In this document: in pieces, positions 18,926 to 29,139 of the stretch | Numbering within the stretch: the stretch's first letter is position 1 | Layout of the letters: the number at the start of each line of letters is the position of its first letter | From: Aquimarina spongiae | GTDB taxonomy: Bacteria > Bacteroidota > Bacteroidia > Flavobacteriales > Flavobacteriaceae | DNA: 64,000 nucleotides | NCBI RefSeq assembly: GCF_900141785.1 | Contig: NZ_FQYP01000014.1 | Span: 1 to 64,000, forward strand | Direction of reading: 5' to 3' | The notes under the pieces: model-generated | The model's input: the letters and a program-made list of their open reading frames with translations, nothing else | Told to the model about the DNA's origin: nothing | The model's database searches: none | Translations under genes and position numbers: made by a program

Positions 18926-21900
18926 TTAGTTTTTGTAGTTGTAGTTGTGTTGTTCTAAAATATGCCCCTGCGTATTCTTTACTAGAGATAATCTATTGAA
19001 GTCATCATACTCATAGTACAAGATTTCTCCTCTTGGATCGGTAATACTGGTTATTCCAACAATTGGGTTATAAGAAAAGGTGGTCACTTGTGCTGCTGGG
19101 AAACCATTTCTAATCGCATTCAGTTTGATTCTTAGTGTATTTTCTGTGGCATCCGACACGTCGGCATTTGACGCCGTAATCGCAGCATTAATTAGGTGCT
19201 GTTGCGATGTATTGACCGTCGAATACCCTTCAATTTTGGCGATAGGTTGTGTACCATTATATCCCCAGACATAGTAGATTTTACTCCCATCTTTTTTACT
19301 GACCTCAACTGGGTTTCCTTTTGCATCATACTCATGAAATACTACTCTATCATCCAGTCCTTGATTTCCTTTGCTGGTTTGTATCTTTTGAGGTAGGTAT
19401 AATCCGTTACCAAAATCTTTATAAATAGTATTTTGAGTACTTAACTTCGTTATATTTATAAGAGCCCCCTTTGTTGTTTCTACTTTTATAGGTTCTATTA
19501 TGCGATGTTCTGAGAGTAAACGTATATTATTTACTTCATGAGCATATTGGGTTCGAGATGTAAGCACCTCTCCTTTACTATTTTTGGTAACAACATAGGT
19601 AGGTTGATAGTTCTTTAAGCTGTAATTAAACCTTTTATTAGTGGTTGTCATTTTCTGATTTCCAGCAGCATCATAAAAATAGTTTTCTACTGTACTCTCT
19701 TTAAGAAAAGGCAACCCATAATCATAATAAGCAGTTCCAATACCTATAAAATCTGCAGCATTACCGCATGGGAAACAAGATTCCTGCACAGAGAGTGATT
19801 TATAGTTCTGATACGTCTCTCCCTTATATGCCAGAGCAGATGCGCAGGGTTCATTTTCGCTGTATTTAAAAAAGTACTTTTCACTTGCTAAAATTTGATA
19901 ATCATATCGGTTGATTGTTTTTTCTATTATTCTCCCATTATTATCAAAACCGCTACGCTCTAGTAAATTCCCTCGTTTGAAGTCTAAATCCTTTTCTGGA
20001 TTATTATACTGCGCAGGAATAATATCTTCATAAAATCGGGCATCATAACTAGGGTAATCTATCGCATTGGTATACAACATTACATTTTTACCATTGTTGT
20101 CCTGATACACCTCTACATTTTTATACCCAACATAATTTCCTTTGGTTAGAGAGGCTTCTACAGCATTACCTTGTTGTTGCACCAGAAATGATGTGTTAAC
20201 TCTATTTCCCGAACAACGACCTGCTAATCCTCCTACGGTACTACCTCTTAACAAGGCTGTTACATTCTTGATCGATTTTCTGGTCATCCCTAAAGCACCA
20301 TCAAAAGAACCCGAACTATACGAATCTCCAGATATATTATAGGTGTTCATTGTAGTCGGGTCCAACAATGGATAGTTATAGCTAACTTTAGTTTTTTGAT
20401 CCAAACCTTCAGTAAATCGAATTTCCTGAATTCGCAACCCTCCTCCTGTTTTGTATTTTACTACAGGCCCCAAATACTTGGTGTAGCTCAATGTGGTTCG
20501 TAACGAAACCTCGGGCGAACCACTAGATCCATCTGGCAGGTACAACAGTGATTTCAATCGAACTACATAGCTTCCTTGTTTCAAACTTATACTATGAGAC
20601 CTTGTTTTTAAATCTCTTATTCGAATGGTCCTTAAAGAAGCGTTTGCCGGGACAAATTCCAGAAAATGATACCCAATACTTTCATCATTTCCGGTTAGAC
20701 CAGATATAGTAACATTAGCTCCTGTATCATTCGGAATATTTAATAATATATCGCTAGAATTTACACTTGGATTTATGGGATTATGCCGTAAGGTAACATT
20801 GCTAATTGCAGTTATATCCTGATAATTTGCTTCAATATCCTTGGGATCAACTAGTACATCTCCTAAAAACGAAAATTCGTGCGGTTCAAAAATGAATTCT
20901 TTTCTACCTCCTGTTGGATACGTTATTCCGGTCAATACGCCGGTAGTCGCAATTCCTCCTCCTGGATTTAATACACCTGGATTAAATTGCAGCCCTGAAC
21001 GAGTAAGGGTTCGGAATTTGTAATATCCCCATTGATCTTTTGCTCCACTTCCATAACCAGGTAGTCCTTCTTCATTATTGTAATTCAATTTGTAGTTCAG
21101 CCTACTTGCTCCAGATCTTTCTGCTACATTCATCAAAAAAAGACGATTGTATGACGTAGTTTTATATGTAAAGACAAACTCCTTATTTTTCACACCACCC
21201 ACATCAAACACTTCCGCTTTTTCCAGAATACAACCCGTTGCATTATCCTGTTCCGGGTGCCTATCTGGACTTAAGGTAAAAGCCACCTTGGTACCATCTC
21301 TAAAAGTAACTTCTTTCAGTTTCTTAGTAGATACTTGAAGAATATTCCATGTAGTTAGTCTTTCTGGCGGAACCAGGGATGCATTAAAACCAGCGTTGGG
21401 ATTATTACGATCAAAATAGGTGTTAAAAACAGAAGGACTATTTCTGGTAGTAGCTGTTTGCGTACTCTTTTGCGTATTGTAATGCACCCAAACATCTTGA
21501 TAGTTGAAAGAGCATACCGTAAAATCACTTGGTGATTTTATTCCAGACAAATGCCATGAAGAGGTATAGCTAATTTCCTTAAACGCCTGGATTGCACTAT
21601 CTAGAGCATTACCTGACTGATCAACTCCAGACTTTCTGTTTTGCGTTTTTGTAATTTCTTTTTGATCAAATACAAATTTGTATCCGTTTGGAGCTACTAC
21701 TGTAAAACTTGAAATTTCAAAAGTATTCCGATCATGACTTAATTCGATCTTCACTTTTTGTGATGATGAAATCAATATCGGTTTTAAAGTGCCATTATTA
21801 TTCACGACAATAAACCTCCCAGAATAGCCCATAAAATTGAACTGAAATAAATCTGGTTGATAATCATACGTTTGAGGACCATAAGCAGTATTCCACAAAA

Positions 21901-22438
21901 AGTTTTGGTAATCCTTAAAATCAGTACCATTTGGATTGATTACGATATTACCCGACTGAAAATCCCGCAAATATTTCATCTGCTTATAATAACCACTATG
22001 AAACGATCCTACTTCTCCAGGAGCATAGATCCCAGGAGTGAGAATATATTCATCATCATTCACTCCTAATACCGTTCTTGAAATTGTCCCACCAGCAAAC
22101 AACGACCATCCGGTTCCCGTCCATCCCGAACGTTCATCTATTCGAACACCTTGTGTGTTATAGTTTAAAGATAGATCGAATAAAAGGCCTCCATCCATTT
22201 TTTTTGAGAATAATGGTAATACAATATTAGGTTGCCCAGTATAGGTATCAACAGGAATCTCCTCAAAATGCATTAGGTTGGCCACTGTAGGTGATGGTGG
22301 AATTACTTGTGGCAAATCAGTTATCGAACCATTACTTTCGGCCCCTAAGGATTGTTGACTATACCCTATATTGGCGCATAATAGTCCTACAAGAATGCAA
22401 AACTCTTTGCATCTTGATAAAACAAATGTTTTCTTCAT
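18926..22438 (-). CDS. RHS/YD-repeat secreted protein, paralogue B
   Basis: 1170 residues with a signal peptide (ILVGLLCANIGYSQ after a charged start). The N-terminal region contains PPSPTVANLMHFEEIPVDTYTG and RSGWTGTGWSLFAGG, a pattern typical of the amino-terminal shell of flavobacterial RHS/YD proteins. The C-terminal ~150 residues (EYDAKGNPVEVSKKDGSKIY, ASNADVSDATENTLR, TSITDPRGEILYYEYDDFN) are nearly the same as in the neighbour at 22443-25751, showing tandem duplication followed by divergence of the middle. It lacks an RHS core and tip. It lies 4 bases after the upstream paralogue and 7 bases before the core protein, so all three are one transcription unit. Function unknown; an extracellular shell component is an inference. 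Confidence 0.85.
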   Translation of the reverse strand: MKKTFVLSRCKEFCILVGLLCANIGYSQQSLGAESNGSITDLPQVIPPSPTVANLMHFEEIPVDTYTGQPNIVLPLFSKKMDGGLLFDLSLNYNTQGVRIDERSGWTGTGWSLFAGGTISRTVLGVNDDEYILTPGIYAPGEVGSFHSGYYKQMKYLRDFQSGNIVINPNGTDFKDYQNFLWNTAYGPQTYDYQPDLFQFNFMGYSGRFIVVNNNGTLKPILISSSQKVKIELSHDRNTFEISSFTVVAPNGYKFVFDQKEITKTQNRKSGVDQSGNALDSAIQAFKEISYTSSWHLSGIKSPSDFTVCSFNYQDVWVHYNTQKSTQTATTRNSPSVFNTYFDRNNPNAGFNASLVPPERLTTWNILQVSTKKLKEVTFRDGTKVAFTLSPDRHPEQDNATGCILEKAEVFDVGGVKNKEFVFTYKTTSYNRLFLMNVAERSGASRLNYKLNYNNEEGLPGYGSGAKDQWGYYKFRTLTRSGLQFNPGVLNPGGGIATTGVLTGITYPTGGRKEFIFEPHEFSFLGDVLVDPKDIEANYQDITAISNVTLRHNPINPSVNSSDILLNIPNDTGANVTISGLTGNDESIGYHFLEFVPANASLRTIRIRDLKTRSHSISLKQGSYVVRLKSLLYLPDGSSGSPEVSLRTTLSYTKYLGPVVKYKTGGGLRIQEIRFTEGLDQKTKVSYNYPLLDPTTMNTYNISGDSYSSGSFDGALGMTRKSIKNVTALLRGSTVGGLAGRCSGNRVNTSFLVQQQGNAVEASLTKGNYVGYKNVEVYQDNNGKNVMLYTNAIDYPSYDARFYEDIIPAQYNNPEKDLDFKRGNLLERSGFDNNGRIIEKTINRYDYQILASEKYFFKYSENEPCASALAYKGETYQNYKSLSVQESCFPCGNAADFIGIGTAYYDYGLPFLKESTVENYFYDAAGNQKMTTTNKRFNYSLKNYQPTYVVTKNSKGEVLTSRTQYAHEVNNIRLLSEHRIIEPIKVETTKGALINITKLSTQNTIYKDFGNGLYLPQKIQTSKGNQGLDDRVVFHEYDAKGNPVEVSKKDGSKIYYVWGYNGTQPIAKIEGYSTVNTSQQHLINAAITASNADVSDATENTLRIKLNAIRNGFPAAQVTTFSYNPIVGITSITDPRGEILYYEYDDFNRLSLVKNTQGHILEQHNYNYKN

Positions 22439-22442
22439 GCTG

Positions 22443-25400
22443 TTAGTTATTTTTGTAGTTGTAGCCCTGCTCTTTTAGAATCTCACCTGCAGAATTTTTC
22501 ACAAATTCTAACCGGTTAAAATTATCGTATTGATAGTAGATTGTTTCTCCTCTTGGGTCTGTTATGCTGGTTACTCCTATTAGTGGGTTATAGGTAAATG
22601 TGGTTACTTGTGCCTCTGGGAAACCACCGCGAATAGCCTCCAACTTTGAACGCAAAGTATTTTCTGTAGCGGCAGACACATCCCCATTGGAGGCAGTGAT
22701 TGCAGCACTAATTAAGCTTTTTTGGGCCGAACTAATGGCCATATACCCTTCAATTTTGGCTATAGGCTGAGCGTTATTGTATCCCCAAACGTAGTAGATC
22801 TTACTCCCATCTTTTTTACTTACCTCAACAGGGTTGTTTTTTGCATCATATTGATGAAAAACTGCTCTGTCTTCTAGTGCTTGTTTCCCTTTACTAGTTT
22901 GAATGATTGATGGTAATAATTTACCACTAAAAGTATTGAAAACAGTATGTTGTTTACTTTTAATACTGCCGTTTTTGTAAACACTGGTAGTAACCGGTTG
23001 CATTCTGTTTTGGTTCGTTAATGCTGGATTAAAATCGTTAACGGTTCTATATACATCTCCGTTACTACTGGTTACCTCAGAACTCTTTAACTGATAATGA
23101 TTATTATAATCATAGAAGTATTTGGTTTCACTTTCCAGAAGCTTTCCTTCAAAATAATTACGTTCTGTTGTGCTATGTATATTTACGGTTCCACCAGTTA
23201 AATAATAGACCCTGTACTTCCAAGTGCTATTATCAAGAATATCTCCATATCCATCCTTCATAAATAAAGGGAGTTTGAACATCGTCCTTGTATTCACTTT
23301 ATCCAACGAAGGTTTATTTGTGTTCCATCCATAAACTTCTCCGTCCGGATTAAAACTAAAATCTGGGTAGGTGAAGGCTCCTCCTACAGAATTAAAACCA
23401 TAAAAATGATCTCCGTATAGATAATTGGTAATGACTTCTTTTTCCAACACGTATCCTTGACCTGGCAAATTGCTATACACCATTGTGTTTACATTCTTTC
23501 CTCGCAACCATTCATTATCAGTAGGAGGATGATAAGGGAAATCAAAATAATCACCTCCGCCATCGGGAAGGTTGGTAAAATAGTAATCTGTTTTCCCTTC
23601 ATTAACATTCTTTGTCCCATGGTACTCTGTTACAAAAGAATATCCAATACTATTGGCCTGATATGAACTAAAAGCGCTGGTCTGATCAAAATAGGTAGAT
23701 ATATTATAAGAACATGGACTAAAATTATTGTTCTTATCAAAATTCAAATACCCCGGTAGACCAATTACGATTCCAGTCTCGCCTCCTCCTCGGGTGTAAT
23801 CAAACTCCTTAACACGAGTGTCACTCTCTGTGATGTATTCTATCTTTTGAATACGCTTCCCTCCAGAATACAATATCGCACTAGGTTGATCGTAAGTGAT
23901 GGTCAACTTAAAATTATAATTTCGATTTAAATGCAAATCTCTGGGCACACTAGGATGTCTGGGTACTCGAACTCCAAAACTAGCACCTGTGCTCCCCTGG
24001 CAATTAGAAAATGTTACTTCCTTTCCTATCTCCATGGGCCAACCATCTTTTGACACTTCAAAAATACAGTCGGGGATATTAGGATCTCCATTAATATCTC
24101 TGAAATGGAAACATTCTAACTTATACTTTAGTGGAGTATTAGCCGGAAATGTATAATTCAATGTTTTATAGGTTCCAGTAGTGATATCATAAAAATCTTC
24201 TTTGGTCAATTCGATCTTCACCCCTACATCGGATGATGGGTTAATAGATGGAGTAATTACTTCATTAAAAAAGTAAGGTTTTTGACCTCTATTATGTTCG
24301 TAGGTAAATTTGGTAATCCCACCTGTTGGATATTTGATCTGCTCCAGTATTCCTGCCTTAGCATTTTCCAGGTGTACTTTTCGATCCGGTTTGTAATTAC
24401 CATACTCAAACAGTCTTAAAAAGGGACCATTATTGGCCGCTCCATTATAGTACCCCCAATAATCTTGTCTTGTTGAAAAACGACTTGGTAAAACCGTCGA
24501 ATTATACGTAAACTCATAAGGAGGTAAACTAACTCCATTGCTACTTTCTTCTTCGATACTACTTAAAAACATACGTTTAAGCGACTTGGCAAACATCGGC
24601 AATTGAGTTAAGTAACTTAATACATTAGAATGATCTGTACTCGTTGTATAGGTATAATTTAGATCGTAGGACTTGATTTTTTGATTGTTCTGATCATATA
24701 TCGTTACCTTATCCAAAGCATAACCTTCATAGTCCTGGCGTAAATTTGATTCTCTAGTAAAAACAATACTTCCTTGACTGTATGTGATTTTACTTAATTG
24801 CCATACCTGCTCCTCTATCCTAGATACTTTTGAACTAATTTTAAGGATATCATTCAAGTTTCCTGGTGAGTTAGCATGAGATCCAGGAGTGGGATCATGC
24901 TTGTCATGGGACTTATCATATCGAATTGGGGATTCGTCTTTATAATGATAACTAATTACCTCCCCATATGGAGTTTCAATATCCATCAACTTCCAGGAGT
25001 TAAAATTTTGTGATACCGGACTTTGCCCATCATTTACAATATTCCCGTTCAAATAAATCGAGCTTCCAATCGAAGAAAGTTGCACATCTCTGGCTTGTCG
25101 TTGACGATCCTTAGAAATCCCATAGTAGAAAATATTTCCACTAGCATCGGTAACTTGAAAAGCAATAATTCGTTTTTTAATGCCTCGTATTATTTCTCTT
25201 TCATAGTTAATTTTCACATCCCCAAAGGTTTGAATTACCGGCTCTAAAGTTTCATAATCGAATACAAATTTACCACTGGTACCCCCTCCGCTAAAGGTAA
25301 ACTGATCTGGATAATAATCGTAATCATATTGTAAATGTGATTCTCTAGCAAAGAAATTTTGTCTTGCTGTTAGACTTAGTGGTACTGTCATAAAATCAGT

Positions 25401-25751
25401 AGCATTTCCAAAATACCCCGATTCATCTGCTTGCCCCCTGATTTGTCTTGAAACGTCACCTCCGTAAGTTAATGACCAACCCATACCTGTTCTAGGTGCT
25501 ACTTCAGAGACCTTTACTCCTCTACCATGATATTTGATGCTTATTGGTATTTGAAGACCTTTTACCGAAATGGTGTGTATTGGAATAGATACATTTGCCA
25601 ATCCCGTATAATGTGATATGGGTACTTCTGTAAATCTTGATAAAGCCGCCGCTTCTGGTGAGGGAGGTGTGATGTTTGGCAAAAAACTATCCTGCGCATA
25701 TCCTATGTAAAATAGGAAAATCGACAAGATACATGTTATTTTGTTTTTCAT
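22443..25751 (-). CDS. RHS/YD-repeat secreted protein, paralogue A (first gene of operon)
   Basis: 1102 residues with a signal peptide (ITCILSIFLFYIGYAQ). The N-terminal shell motif is present (PPSPEAAALSRFTEVPISHYTG, RTGMGWSLTYGGDVSRQIRG). A divergent middle leads to the conserved C-terminal block QYDAKNNPVEVSKKDGSKIY, ASNGDVSAATENTLR, TSITDPRGETIYYQYDNFN. It aligns end to end with the next gene but differs greatly in the middle, where surface or ligand specificity probably lies (inference). The gene junctions TGCTGTTAGTT-TTTTGTAGTTGTAG are similar at both 3' ends in the operon, as expected after tandem duplication. A good promoter match lies about 140 bases upstream. Confidence 0.85.
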   Translation of the reverse strand: MKNKITCILSIFLFYIGYAQDSFLPNITPPSPEAAALSRFTEVPISHYTGLANVSIPIHTISVKGLQIPISIKYHGRGVKVSEVAPRTGMGWSLTYGGDVSRQIRGQADESGYFGNATDFMTVPLSLTARQNFFARESHLQYDYDYYPDQFTFSGGGTSGKFVFDYETLEPVIQTFGDVKINYEREIIRGIKKRIIAFQVTDASGNIFYYGISKDRQRQARDVQLSSIGSSIYLNGNIVNDGQSPVSQNFNSWKLMDIETPYGEVISYHYKDESPIRYDKSHDKHDPTPGSHANSPGNLNDILKISSKVSRIEEQVWQLSKITYSQGSIVFTRESNLRQDYEGYALDKVTIYDQNNQKIKSYDLNYTYTTSTDHSNVLSYLTQLPMFAKSLKRMFLSSIEEESSNGVSLPPYEFTYNSTVLPSRFSTRQDYWGYYNGAANNGPFLRLFEYGNYKPDRKVHLENAKAGILEQIKYPTGGITKFTYEHNRGQKPYFFNEVITPSINPSSDVGVKIELTKEDFYDITTGTYKTLNYTFPANTPLKYKLECFHFRDINGDPNIPDCIFEVSKDGWPMEIGKEVTFSNCQGSTGASFGVRVPRHPSVPRDLHLNRNYNFKLTITYDQPSAILYSGGKRIQKIEYITESDTRVKEFDYTRGGGETGIVIGLPGYLNFDKNNNFSPCSYNISTYFDQTSAFSSYQANSIGYSFVTEYHGTKNVNEGKTDYYFTNLPDGGGDYFDFPYHPPTDNEWLRGKNVNTMVYSNLPGQGYVLEKEVITNYLYGDHFYGFNSVGGAFTYPDFSFNPDGEVYGWNTNKPSLDKVNTRTMFKLPLFMKDGYGDILDNSTWKYRVYYLTGGTVNIHSTTERNYFEGKLLESETKYFYDYNNHYQLKSSEVTSSNGDVYRTVNDFNPALTNQNRMQPVTTSVYKNGSIKSKQHTVFNTFSGKLLPSIIQTSKGKQALEDRAVFHQYDAKNNPVEVSKKDGSKIYYVWGYNNAQPIAKIEGYMAISSAQKSLISAAITASNGDVSAATENTLRSKLEAIRGGFPEAQVTTFTYNPLIGVTSITDPRGETIYYQYDNFNRLEFVKNSAGEILKEQGYNYKNN

Positions 25752-26121
25752 TGAATTTCAATTTCGTTGTTGATTGTTTTTGTATTTCCCTAAGTAGTTT
25801 CTGGTATAAAATCTTCTATTTGATTCTATAGCATTTTCTTCTGCATTTTGAGTGATTCTTTGTGTTTGTTTTGCCTGTTCATGATGACGCAAATATATAG
25901 GCAGAAATTCCCTCTTTGCAATAAGACAAGGATAACATTTATGAATATTACCCTATAAAAAAATCATATTAAACAACTGAAAAACAGATGAATAAAACAG
26001 ATTAACTATTTGCCATATGTTGTATTGAAGAAGCGATCAAATTTTATTCAAAAAGTAGTATTACACCACAATTTGCACTTATTTTAATTACAAATTTGAC
26101 CGTAAAAGATGTATATGAAGC
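25752..26121. other. Leader and upstream region of the RHS operon
   Basis: AT-rich non-coding DNA between the RHS operon start and the terminator of the beta-barrel gene. It holds the predicted RHS promoter (25890-25921) and an untranslated leader of about 130 nt. Beyond the promoter I see no ORF or strong repeat. Confidence 0.6.
25890..25921 (-). promoter_or_regulatory. Predicted promoter of the three-gene RHS operon
   Basis: On the minus strand TTG (25919-25921) is followed after 21 bp by TATATTTG (25890-25897), fitting the Bacteroidota -33/-7 pattern. The start would be near 25883, giving a leader of about 130 nt before ATG 25751. Confidence 0.55.
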
Positions 26122-26171
26122 AAAAAAAATGTGGTGCCACAACCAGTAAAAAGTTGCATCACCACATTTTT
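26122..26171 (-). terminator. Intrinsic terminator of the beta-barrel gene
   Basis: TGTGGTG and CACCACA arms, with a second inner GCAAC/GTTG pairing, form a long hairpin followed on the minus strand by a run of eight T. It lies about 20 bases after the stop codon of the gene at 26192-27445. Confidence 0.8.
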
Positions 26172-26191
26172 AATTATTGTATCAAATAAAA

Positions 26192-27445
26192 CTAGAATAT
26201 CGTATATCCAAAAACTAAGGAAAAGGTATTGTAACTAGAAGACAATCCAGAAAAAGGTCCTAATAATTCTCTACCAAATCCATATCTAGCTTCTACACTA
26301 TATGTATTCTGAAAATTATATCCGAACCCGACAAAGAAGTTACTTCCTGTCTCTCCACCATCAATCTCTAAATCCATTCCTCTATCATCTTCAAAATCGA
26401 TGATGGAATCAATACTGGCATCAAAAATTACCAAGCCTCCATCAACAAATAATTTTGAAGTATCATTCAGAAAAAAGTAATGCCTCACCCCAAAAGGAAA
26501 TTCTACCGAAGTGTAATCCGCAGTCACATTAGTTTGGATCGTTAACAAACTAGATTGAAAATAAGTGATAAATTTTTCTGCTTTGTAGGATTGAAAAGTT
26601 GGTTCTAAAAACAAAGACCACTTGTTGTTATTGAATGGTAAAACGTATTCTATCTCTGCCCCAATTCTGAAGCTCGTATTACCTCCAAAATCAATATCCC
26701 TAAGATTGTTTCTACTATTATCTACCGATAAGGATGAAAAGTTAACCCCAGGACGAATCGTAATATGAAACGCATCTTTTTGGGTAGTATTCCTCTTTAG
26801 AACAAAATTTGGATCAACACACGAATTATACTTTACAAAATATTTTATCAAACTATTAGTGCGGTACTCTGCATTTTCTGCATCCTTCAAACTTAAATCA
26901 CCGCATTTCAAATCACTCCATATTTGCTGCTTGTAATGATTATTTTTGACGACAGCAAGTATTGTTCGGTTTTGGTATCGTTGTTCTGACTTATACTTTT
27001 TATAGACCAATGGTTGAATTTCACCTTCATTTACTTGATAAAAAAATCGTCTTAAATTTCCATCCTCATATCTATATAAGCTTGCCTTTCCTTCTACAAG
27101 TTGTTTCAGAAACACTGTTTCTTCTTTAAAGTTTGGGTTTTTATCTTCAGTTAACTTTTCAATACTTTCTGAAGAACGATCCATTTTTACCGTGGCCTTT
27201 ATATATTTTGAAATCCCATTAATCACAAACTCTTTAACTCTTGTGATGCTTTCAGTTTGTTCCTCCCCTTCTACAGTTTGTTTGTAAATAAATTCTTTTG
27301 GATTATCCTTCCAATCAATATTTTTTATCAGACATTCGGTTTTCTCTCCACCCATGGTGACGAAGTATCCTTTTTCAAAATTCACCTGTCCATATCCATG
27401 AAACCCTAAAGCGATGATTAAAACAACTATTAACTTTTTTCCCAT
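26192..27445 (-). CDS. Outer-membrane beta-barrel (PorT-like) family protein
   Basis: 417 residues with a signal peptide (MGKKLIVVLIIALGFHGYGQ). The first half is a soluble region common in flavobacterial barrel proteins (EKGYFVTMGGEKTECLIKNI, RFFYQVNEGEIQPLVYKKYK, CGDLSLKDAENAEYRTNSL). The second half (~225-417) has alternating strands typical of an outer-membrane beta-barrel domain (FHITIRPGVNFSSLSVDN, FVGFGYNFQNTYSVEARYG) and ends in an aromatic-rich strand (YNTFSLVFGYTIF). Homologues are sometimes misnamed tRNA modification GTPase; no GTPase motif is present. Its own terminator and the gap on both sides suggest a single-gene transcript. Function unknown. Confidence 0.8.
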   Translation of the reverse strand: MGKKLIVVLIIALGFHGYGQVNFEKGYFVTMGGEKTECLIKNIDWKDNPKEFIYKQTVEGEEQTESITRVKEFVINGISKYIKATVKMDRSSESIEKLTEDKNPNFKEETVFLKQLVEGKASLYRYEDGNLRRFFYQVNEGEIQPLVYKKYKSEQRYQNRTILAVVKNNHYKQQIWSDLKCGDLSLKDAENAEYRTNSLIKYFVKYNSCVDPNFVLKRNTTQKDAFHITIRPGVNFSSLSVDNSRNNLRDIDFGGNTSFRIGAEIEYVLPFNNNKWSLFLEPTFQSYKAEKFITYFQSSLLTIQTNVTADYTSVEFPFGVRHYFFLNDTSKLFVDGGLVIFDASIDSIIDFEDDRGMDLEIDGGETGSNFFVGFGYNFQNTYSVEARYGFGRELLGPFSGLSSSYNTFSLVFGYTIF

Positions 27446-27678
27446 TTACAATTTTAATTTTGAGATTATTAAATACATTAATGGTGTATAACATTTCTAA
27501 AAGAAAAGACTCGGTATACATAGCGGTGATCATTCTTTTTTGAATATCCTCACACCTTACATTTCCCATATGTGTATTCGTTATACAAAAGGTTACCCGT
27601 TATTTTTTCTCTTTTTGAAAAGCATTACGCACTAACTTTTACTTACATGTTTTTTCGTTGAGCAAATAAAATATCCAT

Positions 27679-27699
27679 CAGTTTCAAAATCTGAAACTG
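27679..27699. repeat. Perfect inverted repeat in intergenic DNA
   Basis: CAGTTTCA and TGAAACTG, separated by AAATC, form a perfect 8-bp dyad. There is no T-run directly beside it, so it may be an operator rather than a terminator. It lies between divergent genes. Confidence 0.5.
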
Positions 27700-27794
27700 G
27701 CAATTTATTTTAGAAATGATCTTAAATGATCCTGGTAGTTAGGTTTCAAAACAAAATATGTTTATTTCATATCTATTTAACCCAGTCTTTTATT

Positions 27795-27802
27795 TAAATT
27801 TG
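27795..27802 (+). promoter_or_regulatory. Predicted -7 element of serS
   Basis: TAAATTTG matches TAnnTTTG, 45 bases before the serS ATG. The -33 TTG is not obvious. Confidence 0.4.
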
Positions 27803-27847
27803 CTCCTTCATTAATTTAATTCGTAGAATCTCCTAAAGTAGGATATC

Positions 27848-29119
27848 ATGTTAGTAGTACAACAAATCATCGCAAACAAAGATCATTATGTAAACGCTTT
27901 GACCAAGCGGAATTTTGATGCTGCTCCGGTTTTAGAAAAAATCATTGCGCTTGATGAAGAGCGTAGAGCAACACAAGCAAAATTAGATAACACCTTAGCA
28001 GATTCAAATAAGTTCTCCAAAGAGATTGGAATGTTGTTCAAAAATGGAGAGCAGCAAAAAGCGAATTTGTTAAAAGAAAAAACTGCACAGCTTAAGGAAG
28101 CTTCAAAAGAACTTTCGGCTACACTTACCGAAATTCAGACTCAACTTTCTGAACTTTTGTATACGGTCCCTAATGTACCTCACGTTTCTGTACCTAACGG
28201 ACAAAGTGACGAGGATAATGAAGAGGTTTTTAAAGAAGGTGATATTCCCAAACTGGAAGATGGAGCATTGCCTCACTGGGAGCTAGCCAAAAAATACGAC
28301 ATCATCGATTTTGAGTTGGGGGTTAAGATAACTGGAGCTGGTTTTCCTGTCTATAAAGGAAAAGGTGCCCGTTTACAACGTGCATTGATCAGTTATTTTC
28401 TGGATAAAAATACAGAAGCTGGTTATAAAGAATATCAAGTGCCTCATTTGGTGAACGAAGCTTCTGGATATGGTACCGGACAATTACCAGATAAAGAAGG
28501 GCAAATGTATCATGTAACAGGAGATGACCTTTATCTTATCCCAACTGCAGAAGTACCAGTAACCAATATGTTCCGAGGAGATCTACTAAAAGAAAGTGAT
28601 CTTCCGATCTGCTGTACAGGATACACTCCTTGTTTCAGAAGAGAAGCTGGGTCTTATGGAGCTCATGTACGTGGATTAAATCGATTACATCAGTTTGACA
28701 AGGTAGAAATCGTAAGAATAGAAAAACCTGAGAATTCTTATGCCGCGTTGGACGGGATGGTAGATCATGTAAAGGATATCCTTAGAGAATTAAAGCTACC
28801 TTATCGTATCCTGCGTTTGTGTGGTGGTGATATAGGGTTTACCTCTGCACTAACTTATGATTTTGAAGTGTTTTCAACCGCTCAGGATCGCTGGCTGGAA
28901 ATCAGTTCGGTATCTAACTTCGAATCGTACCAAGCCAATCGATTAAAATTACGCTTCAAGGATAACGACGGAAAAAAACAATTGGCGCATACCCTTAACG
29001 GTAGCTCATTGGCATTACCAAGGGTATTGGCTGGAATTTTAGAAAATTATCAAACCCCAAAAGGAATTAAGATTCCTGAGGTACTTGTACCTTATTGTGG
29101 TTTTGAGTATATAGATTAA
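27848..29119 (+). CDS. serS: Seryl-tRNA synthetase
   Basis: 423 residues, the usual length for this class II synthetase, which charges tRNA-Ser in the cytoplasm. The N-terminal coiled-coil tRNA-binding arm covers ~30-105. Catalytic motif 2 reads CFRREAGSYGAHVRGLNRLH followed by QFDKVE. Motif 3 contains NGSSLALPRVLAGILENYQ. TAEVPVTN and the C-terminal EVLVPYCGFEYI are also typical. The ATG at 27848 begins the conserved MLVVQQIIANKDHYV. Confidence 0.97.
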   Translation: MLVVQQIIANKDHYVNALTKRNFDAAPVLEKIIALDEERRATQAKLDNTLADSNKFSKEIGMLFKNGEQQKANLLKEKTAQLKEASKELSATLTEIQTQLSELLYTVPNVPHVSVPNGQSDEDNEEVFKEGDIPKLEDGALPHWELAKKYDIIDFELGVKITGAGFPVYKGKGARLQRALISYFLDKNTEAGYKEYQVPHLVNEASGYGTGQLPDKEGQMYHVTGDDLYLIPTAEVPVTNMFRGDLLKESDLPICCTGYTPCFRREAGSYGAHVRGLNRLHQFDKVEIVRIEKPENSYAALDGMVDHVKDILRELKLPYRILRLCGGDIGFTSALTYDFEVFSTAQDRWLEISSVSNFESYQANRLKLRFKDNDGKKQLAHTLNGSSLALPRVLAGILENYQTPKGIKIPEVLVPYCGFEYID

Positions 29120-29139
29120 GCTATCTATAACATACTGCT

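Larger units (their letters stand above)
27446..27847. other. Divergent intergenic region between barrel gene and serS
   Basis: About 400 AT-rich bases with no gene. It holds a perfect 8-bp inverted repeat (27679-27699) and a -7 match for serS (27795-27802). No clear promoter was found for the minus-strand barrel gene. Confidence 0.6.

Noticed and set aside
26192..27445. tRNA modification GTPase as the product
   Set aside because: This is a common misannotation of the family; no GTP-binding motif is present and the C-terminal half is a beta-barrel.
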